A stretch of DNA of 64,000 bases, taken from contig JAQJVL010000247.1 in assembly GCA_035578905.1 (NCBI GenBank), positions 124,001 to 188,000 on the forward strand. Direction: 5' to 3'. The notes beneath the pieces are model-generated. The model made no database searches, was not told the origin of the DNA, and worked only from the letters and a program-made list of their open reading frames with translations. The stretch is from Stictocephala bisonia. Lineage: Eukaryota; Arthropoda; Insecta; Hemiptera; Membracidae. Positions 23,601 through 35,768 of the stretch are shown piece by piece (the stretch's first letter is position 1; each line of letters opens with the position of its first letter). Made by a program: the position numbers and the translations under genes.

Positions 23601-24628
23601 AGGCCAGATGCACAAGGTAATCAGATAGTACAATTATACAATTCTAATTCTCAGGACACAACCACAGTTACCATTTAAATAGAAATAATGACAATGATAA
23701 CATCAAGCAAATCACACATGCATATACAGCTACTCGATCCACCGCACACACATGTGCAACTGCTAGATGAATAAAAGTAGATAAAATGTAGTTGTATAAA
23801 TTAAATGTTAATGATAAGTATAAAAAGCAAACATGAGATGTACAACGAAGATAATCCAAGACAGGCACAAAGAAGATCTAATACAAGACAAACAAGCAGG
23901 CTACTATTTAAAAACGAAAATAAATTGTTGCTGACAAGAACATAATACACTCAGGCTGCATGCATATGAAGAGAAGCTAAGCTACAGTGATCAATGTGCA
24001 TTCGAATGTCTATGACTTTTCAAGTGACACGGAATAAAAGACAATGTCGTGACAAATATCGTCTGCACGTACAGAATACCCTGAGATAGGGCTAAATAAA
24101 TTCTACTTAGTATTAAATAATTAGGCCATGCAAAAAGGAATTAAAATGAAAGTAACACTCACTACAGTCAAAATGACAGAAAGAGAACAGTCCATTAAAA
24201 TGTAAGCTTCAACAACTAGGTAAGAACTAATAAATCAGCAGCACTATCAGAAAACGTTAGGATTTGAACTGCCATCCAAAGACAAAAAAAAAGTATATAT
24301 GTATTTTTATGTCTAGTGAAATGTTTATGATTATTAGGTAAATGTATACAGAAGCTGAACGGAGCTAAAATTCTCCCTGCAGTGATACCAACATTCATCA
24401 TCACAGTCTGTGAGCGAAACTTTCCACACATTTATTATGACGCCACTCTGTCCTCGTTTTCCTAACTGAATTTGTCTTCATGAATTTTTTTAGGGGCGGT
24501 TCATTCAGGCGGGTTCACATCTAAAAAAATAGATGGTTCTGTAACGCAGTTCTGTAAACTTACGGCCCATGAATCTAGTATAATATTTCCTTTTATAACT
24601 GCCTCGTATATACATTTCAATATATAGG
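23601..24628. other. Probable 5' region of the LINE passing into flanking DNA
   Basis: No gene is supported. The element's 5' UTR must lie in the first part, but no boundary or duplication can be seen. Short minus-strand frames (23668-23868, 24216-24431) lack domains. Confidence 0.4.
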
Positions 24629-24636
24629 ATCATGTT
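24629..24636 (+). repeat. Left 8-bp target duplication (ATCATGTT)
   Basis: It is identical to 25304-25311. Confidence 0.9.
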
Positions 24637-25303
24637 TAGGGGTGGCAAATATTTTGAACTTATTGATATATCGAATCATCGATACATCACAAACCAAATA
24701 TCGATCTAACGATAATATCGGAAGAGAAATATCGATATATAGGATAAGCGATATACCGAATTGTAAATAAGTTATCTGTTTAAAACTATGCACTAACCAA
24801 ATCTTATGTCATGACCAAAAATACACTCATTTTTTGGTGTCACTATTTATAATAGCCTACTGGATGTAAAAATTAAATACATTTATCTACACGAAACAAG
24901 TTGTAGTTGAATGAAAAAATTCAAAATAAGAATAATTATAAAAAATAATTTAATAACATTGTTATTGTTGCTTTTCACATTTAAAAATGCCATAAGGCTT
25001 CTTGTAAACACTAAACTTCCACCTTCTAGTCTACAACAAATATATTTTAGTGCGTAAACCTCACGTAAAAAAACGCGTTTAAAAAATCCATGTTTTGTAC
25101 GCATAAGTGGCACTTTAAATGTGCTGTTTTTCGAATAGCAATGATTTTTAGGAGAGAGATATGATATTTTGTCAATATTTAGTGATATGATATATCAGAC
25201 CAAAATATCGTCGATATTATCGTAATAAAAAATCGATATTAATACTACATCGAGATATCGAAACATATTTATCGATATTTCCGATATATCGTTGTCATCC
25301 CTA
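24637..25303 (+). mobile_element. hAT-like non-autonomous element, family 1 copy B (667 bp)
   Basis: It begins TAGGGGTGGCAAATATTTTG and ends CGTTGTCATCCCTA, bounded by perfect 8-bp duplications ATCATGTT. Terminal and subterminal regions carry many ATCGATAT and ATATCG words in both orientations. The interior is shared with copies A and C (TATGCACTAA, ACCAAAAATACACTCAT, CATGTTTTGTACGC). No transposase frame is present. This copy sets the family boundaries. Confidence 0.92.
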
Positions 25304-25311
25304 ATCATGTT
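25304..25311 (+). repeat. Right 8-bp target duplication (ATCATGTT)
   Basis: It matches 24629-24636 exactly. Confidence 0.9.
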
Positions 25312-25379
25312 GCAATGCATGATACAGTGAGGGTATAGTATACGTAGAATGTTAGTATCGATATTATATTATGTTAACT

Positions 25380-25490
25380 AAGACTAACCGAACCATAAAC
25401 CCTGTTAAACCGTAACATAGGCCTTAACAGTAACTAACGGTGGAGGTTATGGACTATGTTGCTATTTGGAAATATTTAAAGGTGTAATAC
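25380..25490 (+). repeat. Second copy of the 3.5 kb dispersed repeat
   Basis: It has CATAAACCCTGTTAAACCG, then CAGTAACTAACGGTGGAGGT and TATGGACTATGTTGCT, in the same order as 3540-3665. Confidence 0.55.
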
Positions 25491-26225
25491 AGAAGTTTAA
25501 GTTTTCACCCTAATCGACTTATAACATTAGCTATACCCCAAGTTTATTTATAAATATATATTTAAAATAATCGAAAATTATACCAAGGACTAAACAAACA
25601 TTGAACGATGCCTATAGTAATTATATAATAATGTCTATAATATTAAACAATTACTTTTTGTTTTGCATTAAATTTTAATTCCCGATAATTTATACAATAC
25701 ACAAATTTAATTCAGTATAAAAATAGTTTCGGTTGTTTTAATCCAATACAAATGACACTAAAATTAATGTAGCATCGGTGGTTGTGGGAAATTTATTTTC
25801 AATATAATTTTAACTGTATAAAATCATTCAACAATATTAGTGGCAGTGAAATTCTGTAATAAATATAGAGATTCATTAGTAGTTAGTTATTATCGGGCAA
25901 ATAAAGTGCCGGATTATTTCATATGCTAATAAAAACGAAGAGTTTAGTAAAATACTCAGATATAACATTGTACAAATATCATTTTATTACTAAAATACAA
26001 ACAATAGTTTTACTCTAAAACATAATGGGTTCACAAATCAGTTAAGTAAATATGTTTAAATATTAAAACATTTTTGCCCTATAAAATCAGTAAGTAAGCC
26101 GGTTCATTGGAGAAATTTGGTCCAAGAGTCCCGGGACAATCTTTTCGCCCAAAAGATCCATTTGTTTGCGGCTAGGTAATCAGATGTGCTGCCGTTGCAA
26201 ACCGCTTCACAATCTACAAATTTAA
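25491..26225. other. AT-rich DNA, nothing supportable
   Basis: No open frame, tandem structure or internal match noticed. Confidence 0.4.
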
Positions 26226-26340
26226 AAATTGCCGTTACAAATAAACAGCTGATTCTCATTCAGGTAGCAAGGAGCGTGTGAATGAGTTGTTGCATATTGC
26301 AAATCAGGATTTTTGGATCATCTCCAGCAACAATCCGTAA
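26226..26340 (+). repeat. Dispersed repeat family R2, copy 2
   Basis: It has AACAGCTGATTCTCAT, GTGTGAATGAGTTGTTGCAT and TCAGGATTTTTGGATCAT, matching 4495-4580. Confidence 0.6.
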
Positions 26341-26814
26341 TTTGTCTAAAAATAGATACGTTTTATTGTCTCCCTTTCTGAGCCTTCATCAAGCCTCTTT
26401 TTCAGATGGATAAACAATTCTTCTCAATGCCGGTAAAGCTTAGCTATCCACGTGGATATGAAAACTACTTTAATAAAACTCTATTAATGGATATTTCCCT
26501 TGAGGTGAAGCTTTTTATATGCGTGTTTATTTTAGAAAACGATCTGCTGAACGCATTGGTGCGGGTGGTGGAAGTGAGATAGAGAACTACCTTTCCCCCA
26601 CTGTGTATTTCCATTTTAAAATTGTCATAGCAACCTCCCATAGCAGTGGCCATTGGTTAGTTTGATTAACACCAGCGAATCAAGCCTAGAACGAATAAAT
26701 TAAATCATTATTTAGTATACAAATATCAATTAATAGTAGCAATGACAATGAATAATAATGTAAAGAATGTATAGTACTTATACAAACTTGTATTGATCTT
26801 TACAGTTATTTTTT

Positions 26815-26925
26815 AAACGAAACACTGTTGCGGAAGTTGAACACTTGAAGGCGGTAGTTTAGTCATGCTCGAGAAGTAAAGCAGCTCAGCGGTGGAACGA
26901 TTCCTCTCAACATGCGCCGAATACA
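26815..26925 (-). repeat. Dispersed repeat family R1, copy 4 (first block only, reversed)
   Basis: Its reverse complement contains GCGCATGTTGAGAGGAAT, CCACCGCTGAGCTGCTTTA and CAAGTGTTCAACTT, matching 4905-5005. Confidence 0.65.
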
Positions 26926-27141
26926 ACAATCAGGTTGCTTACTGTCCAGCCCAATCATAGTTTTCGTTTTCATGTGTTTTCTTGGTGTTTACTTTTGTCC
27001 TGGAATTTTATAAAGTTTCATAAGAAGTACTTAATCATAATAATTACAGAATGTTAGTGCTCGACAACACGTCAATGCCTCAAAGGACGTCATGCCTTGT
27101 ACCACTAATGTTGACAAGCATTACCATATTGTAATATTACA

Positions 27142-27218
27142 TGTCTGTGAGTTATGGTAATGTGGCTACACGGTTGGTAATAGTGTTGATACATTGGCCA
27201 ATTTCCAACATCACCTTG
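27142..27218 (+). repeat. Second copy of the 6.8 kb short repeat
   Basis: It matches 6796-6862 through GTTATGGTAATGTGG and GGTTGGTAATAGTGTTGATA. Confidence 0.5.
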
Positions 27219-28780
27219 TCAGCAGTGAAGGATTATGTATGTTACATGGTCTGTTGACCGAAATAATAGTAAAATGTATTTTTACTTCACGTGAACCATT
27301 TTAGCAAAGCTGATACTCTAACTATGATAATTGAAAGTGTTTTACGTTTCAAGCGAAAAGAAAATCAAACTATTATTTATGATAGCCTAGCAATCAGATT
27401 TACTTTTGAGGTTTGTTTCTTATACGTACATTTAAGACAGAAGATAATAGGGTTTAGGCAATACATTTATTTCACTAAGATCAATAGGTATAAGTGGATA
27501 ATGCATAGAGAATCTTTATTTTCTTAAAAATAATCGTTGATTGGTTTTAGTGAGTTAAACATCATTCCAGGAATGTGCAAAAATTGTTAAACCGCTCCAC
27601 CTAATACTGATAACAGTTTTTATTAAATAAATAAAGTAAGAATAATGAATTGTGTAAATATATTTAAGGTAGAGTTGTAGCTAATTACTTTGAAGCGTTA
27701 ATCTCGCGTTTGTTTTGCAAGTTGATATTAAATGTTGAAAATAAACGTTGAAGTTAATGGTTATTAATTTAATATAAAATTGATGATGCTTATTGTAAAC
27801 TTTTACGACCTTGTAAAACAATTTAATATTTAAAAAGTTTTTATTTGTATTACGTAGAACGTTTAACTAAAACTCATCGCTGAAAATTAGTTATAGCATT
27901 GTTAATGAGAAACTTCCAGTGAATCATACCATTACGTCACACGCATCTGACTGTTCTCGAAGCTTTACTACTTTTTACCCTATATTTTTAAAATGTCTAT
28001 GCATACCATATATTTACAGAAACAATTGATTAAGAGAGTGGTCTTTTCAACATTTTGAATTTTTTATATCGAAATAAAATTCTACTTATATAGGTACAAA
28101 TTCTGACACTTTGAAAGCTTGTCCAACAATCTCTTTATATATTTATTTCTCTATAATAATGAGGTGTTTATTAGTTTATTGTTATTTACGTAAATGACCA
28201 CACCTAGTTTTATAGAATCTATTTATTTCTAAGCTACCCGCACATTTAAATACTTCGCCACATAAAAAGATTTTTAACCTCTATCTGAAAACGTACTATG
28301 CGTAGATCCACACAAGTATGCCATTAATTGATCGCCCGCCTACTGACGCACTTATCCCGCCTTTCGTCGTCCATAGGTATGTAACATTTGTATAGTAAAA
28401 AATTAATAATGTTTAGTAACTATTTGTAAGTAATAATCAAGGATATCACGAAGAAAAAATTTAAGGTTTTCCGGGCGATGTTAGCCTCGATTTTCGTAGT
28501 TTATTTGCATGATATGTAGGGAATCGAGAAATTATACTAACAACATTGATTGTTTGGCTAAAAATAACAAGCTATGACAGCTTAATTTAATTCCAGAAAT
28601 TAAAAATATAACCATTTTTATTGTAATTTGTATTTGACAACACGTACATTGCAATATAATACACATTAATATAATAAATATTTTTACTATAAATTGACCT
28701 ATGACCATATAAATTCCGTTCAAAGACCTCGGGAGAGTACTGTTTTATTCTTCTCAACCGAATAATACATTTGTATATTT
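27219..28780. other. AT-rich DNA, nothing supportable
   Basis: Short open frames at 27291-27527 and 28532-28723 are compositionally AT-driven and show no domain. Confidence 0.4.
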
Positions 28781-28784
28781 ATTG

Positions 28785-28860
28785 AATCATTCTGCTTCGG
28801 CGCTCACTCGCTGCGAGGCGGTGCCCCAGGGAAGCGTACTGCGCTCCATTCTATTTATTT
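28785..28860 (+). pseudogene. Tiny LINE reverse transcriptase fragment
   Basis: One frame reads TRCEAVPQGSVLRSILF, the conserved VPQGSVLGPxLF box of non-LTR reverse transcriptases, with a Gly to Arg change. It is a GC-rich island in AT-rich DNA, only about 75 bases long, with no other RT motif on either side. Confidence 0.65.
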
Positions 28861-30237
28861 CATCAGTTTTCCATTTTCCCCTGAGCCCCTGGTTTCTTCT
28901 TTTTGTCTGACGGGTTAGAACCTTAGGGGGATATTCTGTGAATCCATATTTTAATCTCCAGGAAAGGTTGTTCCTTTATAAAATAAATATTAACATTGAC
29001 GTCTGAGGATTCGTGCCCACTCTGAGGAGAAACGTGTTCCTAATCGTTTTTATGAATTTTTAGCAAAATTATCTCTTAAATATTTTAAATATTATTTTAT
29101 GATACTTACAAACATTGAAGTAAAGTAATTTATGTACAAAATTATAAGGAAAGTACATAATGCGTTCAATCCAAAGCAAACTATATGTTTTTTAATTATA
29201 ATGTTTAGGAACGTTTTAAATTAAAATCGGATAAATATTGTACAACAATTTGGTTCTTATTCTGGAATAAATTCGGTTTTACAGATAACGAAGATCAATA
29301 GACAACTGAACTGTATGTCCACAAGTCTACTGAAGAGCTTTTTCTTGATATGAGCCCGTTTTATTTATCATGGTTGCTCTAAAAGTATCACTTCTGTCTA
29401 AGTCTTCTGACTGTAATTTTGACCATAGTCTTGGCTCTAGAAAAGAAGATATTTAAAAAAGCTATCGTAGTTTTACAGTGTTATAAAAAGGACATACATC
29501 TCTTTCTTTTCAAATAATTCAATGTATGAACCGCTTCTTAGTTATTAGTTACAAAAACACCATGCATGGTATATTTGAATATACTGTATATAGTAAGTAT
29601 ACGAGACAGTCAGAATTATTCATAAAAAGCGTAAAACTATATTTTTTAATATTTATTCCAATATTGTATTATGAAGCATATTCCCTTCTCCAGAATACTT
29701 ACGTCATAAAAGTATTTACTTTTACTTCTTTATAAAGAGGGATGGAAGTATTATATTTTCTGCTTTTTCTGGAGAAAAGAACTTCTGTTCATATAAGGCA
29801 TGTTAAATAAATCTCCAGTTTCAGAAATACCAACCAACCCCAACGATCCCTTGCATTTATCATCACCTACAGCCAGCGACTGTGAGCTGAACTTTCTTCA
29901 CATACCAGAGCTCTGCTCTTTTCTCGGTAATCACACCTTCGTAAATTTGTTTTTGTGGCAATACATTTCGGACGGCCTCGCTTCAACAAAGAAATACGAA
30001 TCTAATGAAGTATTTTTAAACTTGCTGAGCAAAATATGTTCAAGCAAATATATTTTCGTAAATTTCACAGTTCGTATAAATAATGTTTGTACACAGATCC
30101 TTTCGAAGAAATTCTAAATTCAGTACTAGTATCTAAGACGTTAAAGTTGAGTTTTTCGTCCTTGTGTTTTAGTATATTAAGAGAAATTGATATTTAAATA
30201 ATAATAGTAAAATATCGAAAGAGTAAATCAAATAAAA
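28861..30237. other. AT-rich DNA with one unassigned open frame
   Basis: The frame 29800-30117 (105 codons, ATG start) has no recognisable domain, no homopolymer bias and no neighbouring exon signal. It may be chance. Confidence 0.35.
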
Positions 30238-30295
30238 ATGTCAGTTGGTAGAGCACATAGCCCGTGAGTCAGACATTGAACGAGGTGAGATGGGC
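30238..30295 (+). repeat. Possible tRNA-like fragment
   Basis: TCAGTTGGTAGAGCACATAG resembles a tRNA D-arm and A box. No B box or pairing acceptor stem follows, so at most this is a remnant of a SINE head. Confidence 0.3.
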
Positions 30296-30591
30296 GTTTC
30301 CTAAAACATGGTTTTTTTAAAGTGTACGGTTCATGGGTATTGCTATATTGTGTTATAGTGAACACTGTATGGTTAACAAGGGTCCAATATATAGTGGACT
30401 ACTTTTTGATAAAAATGAGTTTTAGCGTCAAACCTTGAAGAATTAAATTTGAATTGACACATATTTAATTGTGAAAATTAAAAACATAGATTTTTTACAA
30501 AAACCGTCGTACTGTTCATTGGAAAAAGTCTTCAACAATCAAATAACGCTCCAAGGTCGCGATACGATTATTATTGTGGATTCAAGGAATA

Positions 30592-30602
30592 GGGGGGGGG
30601 GG
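30592..30602 (+). repeat. poly-G run, 11 nt
   Basis: Uninterrupted G11 in AT-rich DNA. Confidence 0.9.
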
Positions 30603-30678
30603 AATTTTTTTGTATGTCGAATGACCCCTTTAAAAAAGCCTATCTTCTCAATGTTAATTTAGTTGTATACGCGCTTTT

Positions 30679-31047
30679 AGCATGGAACATGCTTTAGTCT
30701 TGACCTAACTGTCTGAAAACGTTACGTTACGCGGGAGGGTGACGCGGGAAGGTGACGCGTAACCATGAAAACACAATGACATATCAGTGTTGACTTCAAT
30801 AATGATTTTATTTGCAAGCGTTCATCAAAGTACATCTTTAGTTTCCATGACAACTCTTGTTTTGTAATTCCTTACATGAAATCTAAAATTCGTTGTTTTC
30901 GGAGAAATACATTTGCAGAAATTATTAAAAAGGAGCCACCGGGTAGCAGCCGTGATCTATTACCGGGTAGCAGCCGTGATCTATTACCGGGTAGCATCCG
31001 TGATCTATTACCAAGTAGCAGCCAAGAGCTAAAGCATGTTCCATGTT
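30679..31047. repeat. Inverted repeat pair enclosing a 24-bp array
   Basis: AGCATGGAACATGCTTTAG (30679-30697) and CTAAAGCATGTTCCATGTT (31029-31047) are reverse complements with one mismatch. Between them lies the 24-bp tandem repeat. The pair may mark the ends of an uncharacterised small element. Confidence 0.5.
30939..31031 (+). repeat. 24-bp tandem repeat, 3.9 copies
   Basis: The unit is CCGGGTAGCAGCCGTGATCT followed by ATTA, with starts at 30939, 30963 and 30987 and a diverged fourth at 31011. It lies inside a 65-codon open frame (30876-31073, ATG start) and would encode an eight-residue PGSSRDLL repeat. A protein role is unproven. Confidence 0.85.
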
Positions 31048-31086
31048 TCTTGAATTTTAGCCGTAGGCTCTAAGCAAAAAGATCCG

Positions 31087-31130
31087 GGGGTCCAGGGGGC
31101 TTGCCCCCTGGTGAGGCCCGCAGGGCCGAG
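31087..31130 (+). other. Two adjacent GC-rich hairpins
   Basis: CCAGGGGGC (31092-31100) pairs with GCCCCCTGG (31103-31111) across a two-base loop. Four bases later, GGCCC (31115-31119) pairs with GGGCC (31123-31127). The run is GC-rich within AT-rich flanks. It resembles a structured element end or a foreign sequence scrap, and I cannot identify it. Confidence 0.7.
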
Positions 31131-32440
31131 TTTTTTTCTCAGGAATATCTAATTATATTAAACTGAAATGTTATCTTGGTGTTTTGGGTATATTCATCAA
31201 AATTTTCGCGACGTTTAGTAAAAATATAATGTATTGTTTTTAAAATTTATTTTCTTAATATGAATTTTATCATATTATTAAAAAGGTATTTTCTCTACAA
31301 CTCTCTATTTTTATATTTGTCGTACGATCTCTGATGTTGCACATATACATGGTACTCATGTGCAAAATATTTCAATCCTGTATCTTGTTTATAGTTGTAT
31401 AAAAAAGTACAAAGTGTTAACAAGTTCAACTTTTGAAAATAACCTCACAAAGAAGAAAACGCTATTAGTGCTTAGTGGCGGTCTAGTGAAGCTGTGACAA
31501 TCATGGAAGGTGTAGCTATGGTTACGGCTGGCTGATATCATGTCTTTGGTTGAAGCAGTTTAAACCTCCTCGTAGTTTTAGCTTTTGCTGTTGGGGCGCT
31601 TTTAGTTCAAGCCGAGAGATTCAATAAATGAGCTATAGTAGTATCCAGAAACAAATATTTTGTTGTGTAATTTTAATCACTGATAGTTCTAGGTAGGGTA
31701 GAACAGTTAGGGGATGCATGTGCCTCCGTGTAGACCACGTAATCAATCAGGAGCTGTGGGACAAGCTAATGAATCGATGCATATTGCAGGTTGATCATAT
31801 CGATCGATCGGTTGTGTCCATTACCTGTAGTGACCCATCACGTTTCAATATACCCATCCCACTTATCGACGCCGCCACTATAGCAAAGTCGAGCCAAAAG
31901 CATTGGTTGTGGTTTGTGAATGGTAATTCCCTCTATCGTGAAACTTTCTCTTGGTAATTCTACACACATATTTTCTCTCTTACAAGCATTTTAATTTTTA
32001 TTACGATGGGGTGGGGTAGGGTGGAGTAATACGGCACAGGAACGTTCAACCGAATATTAAACAGATAAGTCGTTGTCAAAAGTATTTTTCCGATAAAATA
32101 ATGATGTGCTCTTATGTAGTTAGTTGTAGTGAAGACTTTTGACTGATTAGAGCATTTTTATGTTTGAGATACACATACTGTACTTATGATTGATTTAGTT
32201 TCAACTATAACATAACCAAACTAAACCTAACATAACTTAACCAAAGTTGTGGTAGTGAATTAACGGAAAACGTCCCGAAAACCTTTACCTTCCAGACACC
32301 TCTTCAAGGAACACAATTTACTAACCTTTACGTGTATCTTCATACACCGTGTCCTCTTGTATGGCATTTTATAAAATAAAAATAGCCACCATTTTATGTC
32401 CAAAATCACGAATACAATCGTCATCCGAACAATAAACTTA
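31131..32440. other. Non-coding DNA with one unassigned open frame
   Basis: The frame 31718-31957 (79 codons) starts with ATG in a less AT-rich patch but has no recognisable domain. GGTAATTC near its end could be read as a splice donor, but nothing else supports an exon. Confidence 0.35.
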
Positions 32441-32700
32441 ATCTACTTCTTCACAAAACTATTTCTTATAAACATTTACTGTTTAATGGCCCTAGACTCT
32501 TCAACGCACTACCAAACTCAATAAAACGTGAAAGTGGCGTGAGTAGGTTTTCTGGAAACTCCAGAGCTTACCTTTAGTGTTATACCTTCTACAGTGTTGA
32601 CGAATAAAAAGTGCCAGCTAAATTAGTGATTTAGAATAATATGTTGCTTCAAAGGTTCTTACATTCAGTTGTAAATTAATGTATAAATAATTTATCTTTC
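32441..32700 (+). pseudogene. LINE ORF2 C-terminus and 3' end fragment
   Basis: One frame reads HLLFNGPRLFNALPNSIKRE, then GVSRFSG, a stop, and FYSVDE before the final stop. The GPxLFNxLPxxIK and FYSVDEF blocks are typical of the extreme C-terminus of Jockey/CR1-type ORF2. It is followed by AT-rich 3' UTR-like sequence. The rest of the element is missing. Confidence 0.7.
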
Positions 32701-33236
32701 ACTCTACCCTAAAAAATTTGATAATAATGTATATTTTTTATGATTGATTATTTATCCCATTTATAAAATAGATGATGTAGTGTAACTTTATTTTCTTGTA
32801 AGTGTTTTCACAAATTACTTACTGTATAAATCAAACCACATGTGCTGCAAACTCCGCCCATTTGCCCAATGCCTTGGTTACGGTTAGAGGGGGTAAGGCC
32901 TGCAGATGTAAGCCGATTATTATGCTTTCCCCACTTTAATGACGTCTCCCTCCATCAGCTGATTTACTCATTGTTTGTTTTCTATCAGCAGTTTGTTTCA
33001 TGCAGCATATTGTTGTATGTTGGTTTTCCATCAGTGAATCAATTACCACAATATGTTTTTATTGTTTATAAAATTAATGTTTTGTGTTTTCTACTGTGCA
33101 CCCTAAGAGAAAAAACATTTGAAATAACAACAATTATTTACGAATAATTGAGGAGTGTCATATATACTTGAGACAAAAGATAATAATAATTTGTTTGCAA
33201 TCGTAAATTATAATTGGGGCAGATAGTAAGTGATTT

Positions 33237-33498
33237 GCGTGTGATATTTAGTGCATGTAGGGGTTCCAGTGGCAGACGGGAATCTTTCAACCACTGAGCT
33301 GAGGTAATGGGTGGGGCTTGCTATTGCGCCGTCAGCAAGTGGGTTACCGCTCTGGTTGCCATGACAACTTTTAGATGTAATTACACAGTAGGGAAGATTA
33401 GTTCTCTGTCTCACTTGCACCACTTAGTGCATATCATTCGCACAAGTGCGTTGAAAGGGTCGTTTTTTACGCAGCTTATGTATGTTTGAAGTTTGTCT
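33237..33498 (+). repeat. Dispersed repeat family R1, copy 2
   Basis: The blocks TTTAGTGCATGTAGGGGTTC, CAACCACTGAGCTG, GCGCCGTCAGCAAG, TACCGCTCTGGTTGCC and ATTACACAGTAGGGAAG match copies 1 and 3. About 110 bases between the two halves are deleted here, joining GAGCTG directly to GGTAATGGGTGGGG. Confidence 0.75.
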
Positions 33499-33897
33499 AT
33501 TTAACCATTTAATTGGTGAGATAAACATTTATAAGTATGTTCCTTTAGATATCGGAAACGTAACTCTTCACCTTACATAATTATTTTTTAACCTAGCGCA
33601 GTTTCTTATCTTGTTGTTAGTCCGTGATAAGAGGGATGATCCTTACGGTAGAACCATTTGGATTTCTCAAACACGACGTACAATTTTTTAATGCGATTTA
33701 CAGTGAACAGAACGGCATTAAATCAGTCGAGGTGTACCAGGCAAATACCAACCCTAAACAACAACCTCTAATCCAGCAGCGGGTGAGATTCCCACGGTCA
33801 GGACATGTTTTGAATTTATCGCCTCGGCTTTGCATTGTCATTTTCCGCATTTCATTTCTAAAACGTGCCCCTTAATCCTCCGAATGTAGTTTACAGT

Positions 33898-33898
<1 letters not shown>

Positions 33899-33960
<62 letters not shown>
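33899..33960 (+). repeat. AT dinucleotide microsatellite
   Basis: Nearly perfect (TA)n of about 60 bases. Confidence 0.95.
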
Positions 33961-33962
<2 letters not shown>

Positions 33963-35759
33963 CTTGTAATGCACGTCAAATTATTGAACCTAAATGAATG
34001 GACATTTTACTGTCCAGACAAATTATATGGTCTACTTTTTAAATGTTTTAAATTATCTTAATAAATAATTAAACTCACTAATTATTAAAATTGAACCTTT
34101 TTGGTTGATTGAAATTGAACAAATTTGTCAAAATATGTCTTAAAGCTAAACAACCCTTGAAACATTTTAATTAGGCGAAAGTCTAAATAAGTGATAAATA
34201 CTTTAAATGTAAATTTAAAGAATTCATCAATTTTTAAAGAATATTCATAAAATGCTGTTGCTTAGGTGCCTAAATTAGTTTCAAAATTGATTTATATTAT
34301 TTAATAGTCTTTTATACTTTGGTAATGATGTATTTTTGGAAATATAGTAAATTAAATCAATTTGCTACGATGGAAAAAAGAACTTAAGAATTTAAAGCTA
34401 AACAATTAATCAAGTAGATACTATTCTGAGAATAATTATCTAGGCCTAAACTTAGACATGAAGTTTCACTAAATGATTTAAACGTTTAATAAGAAATAAT
34501 TCTCAGTTTGTATTAATTGCACTTTGTAAAGTGCAAATATACACATGCGTTGAACTCCACATGTCGCACCAAGTTTAATGTTTTTTGTACATTTATATTA
34601 CATTGTTACTACGGCTTTCTACGGAATATTTAATGTATGATAAGGCTACTTTGTAAAAGACAGTAAACCAATTTTAAATTATCAAGTCAGTAGATTTTGT
34701 TTATAATAATAATAATAGTCTAATAATAATTAAAAAACTCACTCAAAGTGTCCCTTCTAATCCTGTTAATGCTCCATTACCAACAAGCATTTTATTGATA
34801 AAAGGTTATCAGTGCTTGTTCTTTTGTGGTTGAACTCTAAAACTGAATGGAAGGTATTGGTTGTACTTTTTAAGTACGAAGATTTTCGTGCCAAAATATA
34901 CGGAAAAAGGTGGATTCTTCTTCCTTATTTATATTATTCAATAAGTTTACGCACGTGAACAAATGATACTGTCTACTTATCACTCGACAGACGAAAGATG
35001 AATGGTGTGTTTGTTACTTTTCAATATCGAAGAATGATAAAACACATGAAATTCCACGTTCGTAATTTTAGAATCAACTTATCGCAAAGTACGCAACTTC
35101 CAATCTAGTGTTCTGGATCAGTGTATAGTAACACTGTGACCACTATATCGGACGCAAGATAGTTTTGAATCTATTCATTATTGTAACAGCTTACTTTTGG
35201 TGTTATCATGAACTATGGTTGTACAAAATATATTAAAACCACGATTAATTAATATAAATGGGTTCATACGGCTATTTAAATACTTATCATATATTTGAAT
35301 TTAATACGTCGTAGGCAAGTCGTCGTTTTCAGTCAAGGCTCATATAGTTCAGAACAGGTTACATCACTGTCATATAGTCTATACAAGCTGAGTTGTGACG
35401 TCAGAGGGAGACCACCAACCATAGAGTAAGCTTCTAACTTACCTTATGCCGTCAATACAGCGTGCTGAACAGTTAAAATTACATAATAAAAATTGCCGTA
35501 TTGTTTTCATGAGCATTTTAGAATTATTTAAGTATCTGGTATTTTAATGTTAATTTAAAGCAGTAAGTTATCTTTTTTCATGTGTTTCTGACTGTAACTT
35601 TCTTAGTAACTACTAAATAATATCAATATTAAAATCAGCCACTCACATCAAATAAAATAATGTTAATGATAAAAAATAAAATAAAATAATTTTCACAATA
35701 AAAAAATCGCAGCTGAGGCCGGCCTATAACGTAAAAGCTACCTGCGCGATACGGATGCG
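33961..35759. other. AT-rich DNA, nothing supportable
   Basis: No usable frames and no internal matches. A 20-base near-palindrome at 34517-34536 is the only notable feature. Confidence 0.4.
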
Positions 35760-35768
35760 TACTTGTAT
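35760..35768 (+). repeat. Left 9-bp target duplication (TACTTGTAT)
   Basis: It is identical to 36126-36134. Confidence 0.85.

Noticed and set aside
34517..34536. 20-base near-palindrome as a regulatory site
   Set aside because: The 9-base arms with a two-base centre are short and isolated, and such palindromes are expected by chance at this scale.
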